Shown piece by piece: positions 5,931 to 8,793 of a stretch of DNA of 8,793 bases. Within the stretch, counting starts at the first letter, position 1; every line of letters begins with the position of its first letter. The DNA is from Hyphomicrobiales bacterium. Lineage in GTDB: Bacteria > Pseudomonadota > Alphaproteobacteria > Rhizobiales > Aestuariivirgaceae. The notes under the pieces are model-generated. The model ran no database searches, had not been told where the DNA came from, and saw only the letters and a program-made list of their open reading frames with translations. The stretch is from positions 1 to 8,793 of the forward strand of contig JANYGE010000378.1 of NCBI GenBank assembly GCA_025362535.1. Reading direction: 5' to 3'. Made by a program: the position numbers and the translations under genes.

Positions 5931-6917
5931 GTGAAAGTGAGAGCTCGAACATTGGTACATAATGCCCGTCAGCTTCAGCAACGCCGCCGCACTGGTCTTC
6001 ATTTTGAAGAGCCAGTTTCTGAACGCAGTGGATTGCGTGAATATGTGCCGTTTGTATTCGCAGGTTTGATGCTGGTCGCCGCTTTTGCCTTTGCTGGCCA
6101 TTATATTGGCCGCAACGCCAGCGCTCATAATATTTCCGTTGATGAATTTCAGCCGCTGATCAGCCCCACTACGGCTCTGGCAACCAAAGGCTCGCTTTTG
6201 CCCGAAAATGAGTCCTTCGCTATCGTCAACCTGAACCGCTTGCGCTCACAATCCGTTATGCTTGAAGGTAAGGGTGATCTTGAAGGTTTGGATGTGATGG
6301 ACCCGGTTCCAGCACCTTTGTCAAAGCCTAAGTCCAAGACTAAAATTGCCAAGATCGATAAAGATGTGAAAATTGTTCCAGTCAGCATTGATCTGAATAA
6401 TCCTGATGGGGATGCCGTTGCCACGAAACGTTTGGTGGTTAACCCAGAGCAACCCAATGTAGCCGATACCTTCAAATTAAAGTCATCTGAAAAGCAAAAA
6501 GTTGTTGCGCAACGCCGTGTGCGTCTTGCGGAAGAAAATTGTTTGGCACGTGCGGTGTATTTTGAAGCCCGCTCTGAATCCGATATGGGCCAATTGGCTG
6601 TAGCTAAAGTCATTCTCAACCGCGTAAAGACGCCAAACTACCCGAAATCAATTTGTGGCGTGGTGTATCAGGGATCAGGCACACGCAATTCTTGCCAGTT
6701 CTCCTTTGCCTGTGATGGCCAACCTGATGACGTAAATCAACCAGGTGCTTGGGCTCACGCTAAGTCGATTGCTCAACGCGCTATTGCTGGTGATCCTGCA
6801 GTGGCCATGATGGGCAGTGCAACCAACTATCACGCTGATTATGTGAATCCCAAATGGGCCAAAACGATGCGCCGCCTCACCAAGATTGGCCATCACATTT
6901 TCTATTCTAACGGCTAA
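5931..6917 (+). CDS. Membrane-anchored cell wall hydrolase, SleB/CwlJ family (Hydrolase_2)
   Basis: A 328-residue envelope protein predicted to cut peptidoglycan glycan strands. Residues 1-38 are basic (QQRRR near 16-20) and cytoplasmic. Residues 39-58 (VPFVFAGLMLVAAFAFAGHY) form one span, so the protein is type II. Residues 60-195 are a low-complexity, Lys/Pro-rich periplasmic linker, and 200-328 are the SleB-like domain. The signature is ENCLARAVYFEARSESDMG (202-220) followed by QLAVAKVILNRVKTPNYP. Glu212 is the predicted catalytic acid, as in SleB. SCQFSFACDG (254-263) carries two Cys that could pair, and ATNYHADYVNPKWA (297-310) is the conserved C-terminal block. The first possible start is GTG 5931; GTG 5937 and TTG 5952 (with GAGAG upstream) also fit, and none has a strong ribosome site. 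It is probably a single-gene transcript from the promoter region with GGTTAACC elements, which suggests cell-cycle control. Its stop overlaps that of the convergent phosphatase gene. Confidence 0.88.
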   Translation: MKVRARTLVHNARQLQQRRRTGLHFEEPVSERSGLREYVPFVFAGLMLVAAFAFAGHYIGRNASAHNISVDEFQPLISPTTALATKGSLLPENESFAIVNLNRLRSQSVMLEGKGDLEGLDVMDPVPAPLSKPKSKTKIAKIDKDVKIVPVSIDLNNPDGDAVATKRLVVNPEQPNVADTFKLKSSEKQKVVAQRRVRLAEENCLARAVYFEARSESDMGQLAVAKVILNRVKTPNYPKSICGVVYQGSGTRNSCQFSFACDGQPDDVNQPGAWAHAKSIAQRAIAGDPAVAMMGSATNYHADYVNPKWAKTMRRLTKIGHHIFYSNG

Positions 6918-7417
6918 ACTTTCAAAATAAACGGCGTGCCTTCGAAAGCATTGGCCCCACGGCCAATGGCTTCCACCGCTTTGAGCATCCGCCCATCACG
7001 TTTCAGCAATTGATCCACCTGTGCTGTTATCATCCGGTTTGGCGTTGCCGACGGAGCAGCAGCCCGCAATTCCAAAGCCAAATCCATTTCATCTGCGTCA
7101 GGCCGTAACACACAGAGTGCTGTAAACGCCGATGCCGTAGAGCGGCTAATCCCCGCCCAGCAATGAATGAGCAGTGGATTGGTCCGATCCCATGTTTGAA
7201 TAAACTCAACCAAACGCACGGCATCTTTTTCCTGTGGCGCAATCAATCCCGCCGTATGTGAATTGATATCGTTAAACGTGAGACGCAGATGCTGTTCGCG
7301 CGTGATTCCTGAAAAATCGCGGTGCGGCGTTTCCGGTCCCAAAATGCTGATGACAGATTTGGCTCCATGCAAGTCAATCTGTCCTTGTGCTGCATTCAAC
7401 CCACAAACGACAATCAT
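6914..7417 (-). CDS. Tyrosine-phosphatase-like protein (Cys-based PTP/DSP fold)
   Basis: A 167-residue cytoplasmic protein with the phosphate-binding loop HCWAGISRS at residues 85-93, a C-x5-R signature with nucleophile Cys86 and Arg92. Asp50 in LTFNDI is a good candidate for the general acid on the preceding loop. The length and the strand-rich start (MIVVCGLNAAQG) fit small bacterial dual-specificity-like phosphatases; the substrate (phosphoprotein, nucleotide or other phosphoester) cannot be read. It is the last gene of the leftward operon: its ATG overlaps the HD-hydrolase TGA (ATGA, 7414-7417), with GGTGG as a plausible ribosome site. Its TAG overlaps the TAA of the convergent cell wall hydrolase gene by 4 nt (CTAA), so no separate terminator fits between them. 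The fold call is strong; the function is open. Confidence 0.85.
   Translation of the reverse strand: MIVVCGLNAAQGQIDLHGAKSVISILGPETPHRDFSGITREQHLRLTFNDINSHTAGLIAPQEKDAVRLVEFIQTWDRTNPLLIHCWAGISRSTASAFTALCVLRPDADEMDLALELRAAAPSATPNRMITAQVDQLLKRDGRMLKAVEAIGRGANAFEGTPFILKV
6949..6968. repeat. Strong 8-bp hairpin in the 3' end of the phosphatase gene, just past the convergent stops
   Basis: CATTGGCC and GGCCAATG flank a CCAC loop, a perfect GC-rich stem 32 nt beyond the cell wall hydrolase stop and inside the phosphatase coding sequence. It could pause or protect the end of the rightward transcript. Neither side has a T-run, so it is not a classical intrinsic terminator. Confidence 0.35.
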
Positions 7418-8001
7418 GCGCCCACCAATTTTTTAAACACAATCAAAAACTGCGCTTTGGCTTCATTGGTGGCCAACGGCTCCAGATTTTGAAATGCCGC
7501 ACTTAAACCTTTGGGCCGCCCGAAGAATTTTTCAGATTCGGGAATGCTAAATCCAGCAAGCTGTGTAGCCTCCAAGTAAGCCGCCATTTTATCAGCTTCT
7601 TTTATTTTCACTTCCAACTCCGCCGCCGCAAGAGCTGGCAATCCAAACCGTACATGAATAGCGGCCATTAAGCGATGTTCGAAGGATTTATAATCCACAC
7701 CCAAAGCTGCCTTGAATGGCGAAATCATATCACCAATCACATATTCCGGAGCATCATGCAGCAGTGCCACCAAGCGATGAGCACGCGCCACACCTTTGTT
7801 GCAATGGTGAAAAATCGCTTCCACCAAAACACAATGCTGCGCCACTGAAAACGCATGATCGCCGCGCGTCTGCCCGTTCCAGCGCGCCACGCGGGCAAGG
7901 CCATGCGCAATATCTTCAATTTCAATATCGAGAGGAGAAGGATCGAGCAAATCGAGACGTCGCCCCGAAAGCATGCGCTGCCAGGCACGTGGGGCCGTCA
8001 T
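7414..8001 (-). CDS. HD-domain phosphohydrolase, YfbR-like (probable 5'-deoxynucleotidase or related)
   Basis: A 195-residue cytoplasmic metal-dependent hydrolase. HD-superfamily ligands are in order: His33 (IAHGLARVARWNG) or His56 (FSVAQHC), His82-Asp83 (LLHDAPEYVIGD) and Asp137 (EADKMAAYLE). The doublet followed by E87 and D91, then the late ADxxxAYLE, is the arrangement of E. coli YfbR (199 aa), which dephosphorylates deoxynucleoside 5'-monophosphates. The order and length agree, but there is an N-terminal extension (MTAPRAWQRMLSGRRLDLLD) containing a basic segment, so the substrate may differ. ATG 8001 overlaps the tag stop (ATGA), and its own TGA overlaps the phosphatase start, so it is translated as the third gene of the operon. 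With Tag upstream and a phosphatase downstream, nucleotide housecleaning is a reasonable but unproven role. Confidence 0.84.
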   Translation of the reverse strand: MTAPRAWQRMLSGRRLDLLDPSPLDIEIEDIAHGLARVARWNGQTRGDHAFSVAQHCVLVEAIFHHCNKGVARAHRLVALLHDAPEYVIGDMISPFKAALGVDYKSFEHRLMAAIHVRFGLPALAAAELEVKIKEADKMAAYLEATQLAGFSIPESEKFFGRPKGLSAAFQNLEPLATNEAKAQFLIVFKKLVGA

Positions 8002-8576
8002 CGCGCCAATCTCTTCACCGCCTCATGGCGATGACATTCTATCATGTGATCATTGTAAAAGCCGGTGGCCTGCATAAAGGCATAGACGATCGTTGGCCCG
8101 ACAAATTTGAAGCCACGTTTTTTCAAATCTTTGGATATCTTCTCAGCCAGTGGTGTGGAGGTCGGCACTTGTTTCATATTTCCAATTTTACCGTTGATCG
8201 GCTGGCCATCGACAAAACCCCAAAGATATTTTGAAAAATCGTCCATCTCCAAATAAGCCCGCGCACTCAATATGGTTCCATCGATCTTCAAACGATTGCG
8301 CACAATGCCTGCATCTTGCATCAAGGCATCAGTTTTATGGGTGTCATATTTCACGATCACTTCAGGATTGAAGCCATCAAAAGCCACGCGAAAATTCTCG
8401 CGCTTGCGCAAAATCGTAATCCATGAAAGTCCGGCTTGAAAACCATCCAAGATCAACTTTTCAAACAGGGCGCGCGAATCATATTCAGGCACCCCCCAAT
8501 CGGTGTCGTGATAATGCACATAGAGCGGGTCGGTGCCACACCAGCCGCAGCGGCATAGGCCATCAGGATGTATCAT
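7998..8576 (-). CDS. tag: DNA-3-methyladenine glycosylase I
   Basis: A 192-residue base-excision-repair enzyme that removes 3-methyladenine from alkylated DNA. It matches E. coli Tag closely: CRCGWCGTDPLYVHYHDTDWG at the N-terminus, then QAGLSWITILRKRENF (47-62) in the helix-hairpin-helix core, QDAGIVRNRLKI (87-98), PTSTPLAEKISKDLKKRGFKFVG (138-160) and YAFMQATGFYNDHMIECH near the C-terminus. The structural zinc ligands of Tag are all present: Cys10, His23, His177 and Cys181. The E. coli active-site Glu38 is Asp44 here (LDGFQAGLSW). Its ATG overlaps the ygfZ stop by ATGA, and its TGA overlaps the HD-hydrolase ATG, so it is not driven by its own ribosome site alone. No Ada box or inducible promoter is visible; expression probably follows ygfZ. 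Confidence 0.95.
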   Translation of the reverse strand: MIHPDGLCRCGWCGTDPLYVHYHDTDWGVPEYDSRALFEKLILDGFQAGLSWITILRKRENFRVAFDGFNPEVIVKYDTHKTDALMQDAGIVRNRLKIDGTILSARAYLEMDDFSKYLWGFVDGQPINGKIGNMKQVPTSTPLAEKISKDLKKRGFKFVGPTIVYAFMQATGFYNDHMIECHRHEAVKRLAR

Positions 8577-8793
8577 AACTGTCTCACTTGAATTGAAATT
8601 GCACCAGACAAGAGTGGAGCAGAGGCTTCCGCCAATCGATCAGTTCGGATTAAAGCCAAAGCTTGCGAGCCAGATGATGACAAAATCTCACCAATCAGAA
8701 TAGCACCACTGCGAATTTCCGAACCCTTGGCAGGCGCATCTGAACTGCAAACAACTGGCAAAATCCGGCACAGCGCGCAGCCGGATTTTGAGA
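8573..8793 (-). CDS. ygfZ: YgfZ/GcvT-like folate-binding protein, C-terminal part (runs off right edge)
   Basis: The reading frame is open from the right edge, so this is the 3' end of a longer gene. The visible 72 residues include RILPVV, GSEIRSGAILIGEILSSSG and SQALALIRTDRLAEA, which match the C-terminal beta-barrel of YgfZ/CAF17 proteins (RRxLPV, then G-x-x-I-x-x-G-x-x-x-G-x-x-x-S, then ALALIRLDRL). YgfZ is a folate-dependent protein supporting assembly or repair of certain 4Fe-4S enzymes. The diagnostic KGCYxGQE motif would lie upstream of the window. TTG 8761 could serve as a start but would leave only a 62-residue fragment; it is internal. The TGA overlaps the tag start (ATGA), making ygfZ the first visible gene of the coupled operon. 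Confidence 0.82.
   Translation of the reverse strand, partial: SKSGCALCRILPVVCSSDAPAKGSEIRSGAILIGEILSSSGSQALALIRTDRLAEASAPLLSGAISIQVRQL

Noticed and set aside
6149..6619. 156-codon minus-strand frame inside the cell wall hydrolase gene
   Set aside because: No domain recognised; opposite a well-supported SleB-family gene.
7716..8234. 172-codon plus-strand frame across the HD hydrolase and tag genes
   Set aside because: It crosses the junction of two clearly identified minus-strand genes and its product shows no family features.
1..8793. tRNA genes, insertion sequences, CRISPR arrays, prophage or toxin-antitoxin genes
   Set aside because: None was seen on either strand; almost all bases are accounted for by the listed genes.

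Overview
The window comes from an alphaproteobacterium, most likely Hyphomicrobiales (Rhizobiales) or a close relative. The evidence is a moderate-GC, gene-dense genome; a separate glycyl-tRNA synthetase alpha subunit gene (glyQ) next to a short S49 peptidase gene; a pyruvate phosphate dikinase close to a SleB-type cell wall hydrolase; and GGTTAACC/TTAACCAT elements resembling CtrA sites in the only sizeable intergenic region. Genus cannot be called by reading. No tRNA, rRNA, insertion sequence, phage gene or CRISPR array was seen, and nearly all of the window is coding.

Layout. (1) Positions 1-1840, minus strand: an SppA-like S49 peptidase, a 61-residue single-span membrane protein, a METTL27/WBSCR27-like SAM methyltransferase and the first 37 codons of glyQ form a tight run read leftward. 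The small protein and the methyltransferase overlap by GTGA. (2) Positions 1869-5796, plus strand: a 12-span MFS transporter, divergent from the peptidase across only 28 bp, then a ppdK-family pyruvate phosphate dikinase 49 bp downstream. A perfect 15-nt dyad lies just before the ppdK start. (3) Positions 5797-5930: intergenic region with two GGTTAACC elements, a possible sigma-70 promoter and a small leader hairpin. (4) Positions 5931-6917, plus strand: a membrane-anchored SleB/CwlJ-like cell wall hydrolase. (5) Positions 6914-8793, minus strand: four genes read leftward, ygfZ (3' part), tag, a YfbR-like HD phosphohydrolase and a tyrosine-phosphatase-like protein. Every junction is a 4-nt ATGA stop/start overlap. 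The last gene meets the hydrolase gene tail-to-tail with overlapping stop codons.

How the genes relate. The left run combines translation (glyQ) with envelope proteolysis and an orphan methyltransferase; this looks like conserved housekeeping neighbourhood rather than a pathway. ppdK interconverts pyruvate and PEP; its catalytic His and PEP/pyruvate domain are textbook, but its ATP-grasp half is clearly drifted. The right-hand operon joins DNA alkylation repair, a probable nucleotide phosphohydrolase, a Cys-based phosphatase and an Fe-S maintenance protein under strict translational coupling, and is the best candidate for an unexplored functional association. I see no convincing wholly new system. 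The most testable leads are the coupled four-gene operon, the divergent ATP-binding half of the PPDK, the dyad before ppdK and the paired GGTTAACC promoter elements.
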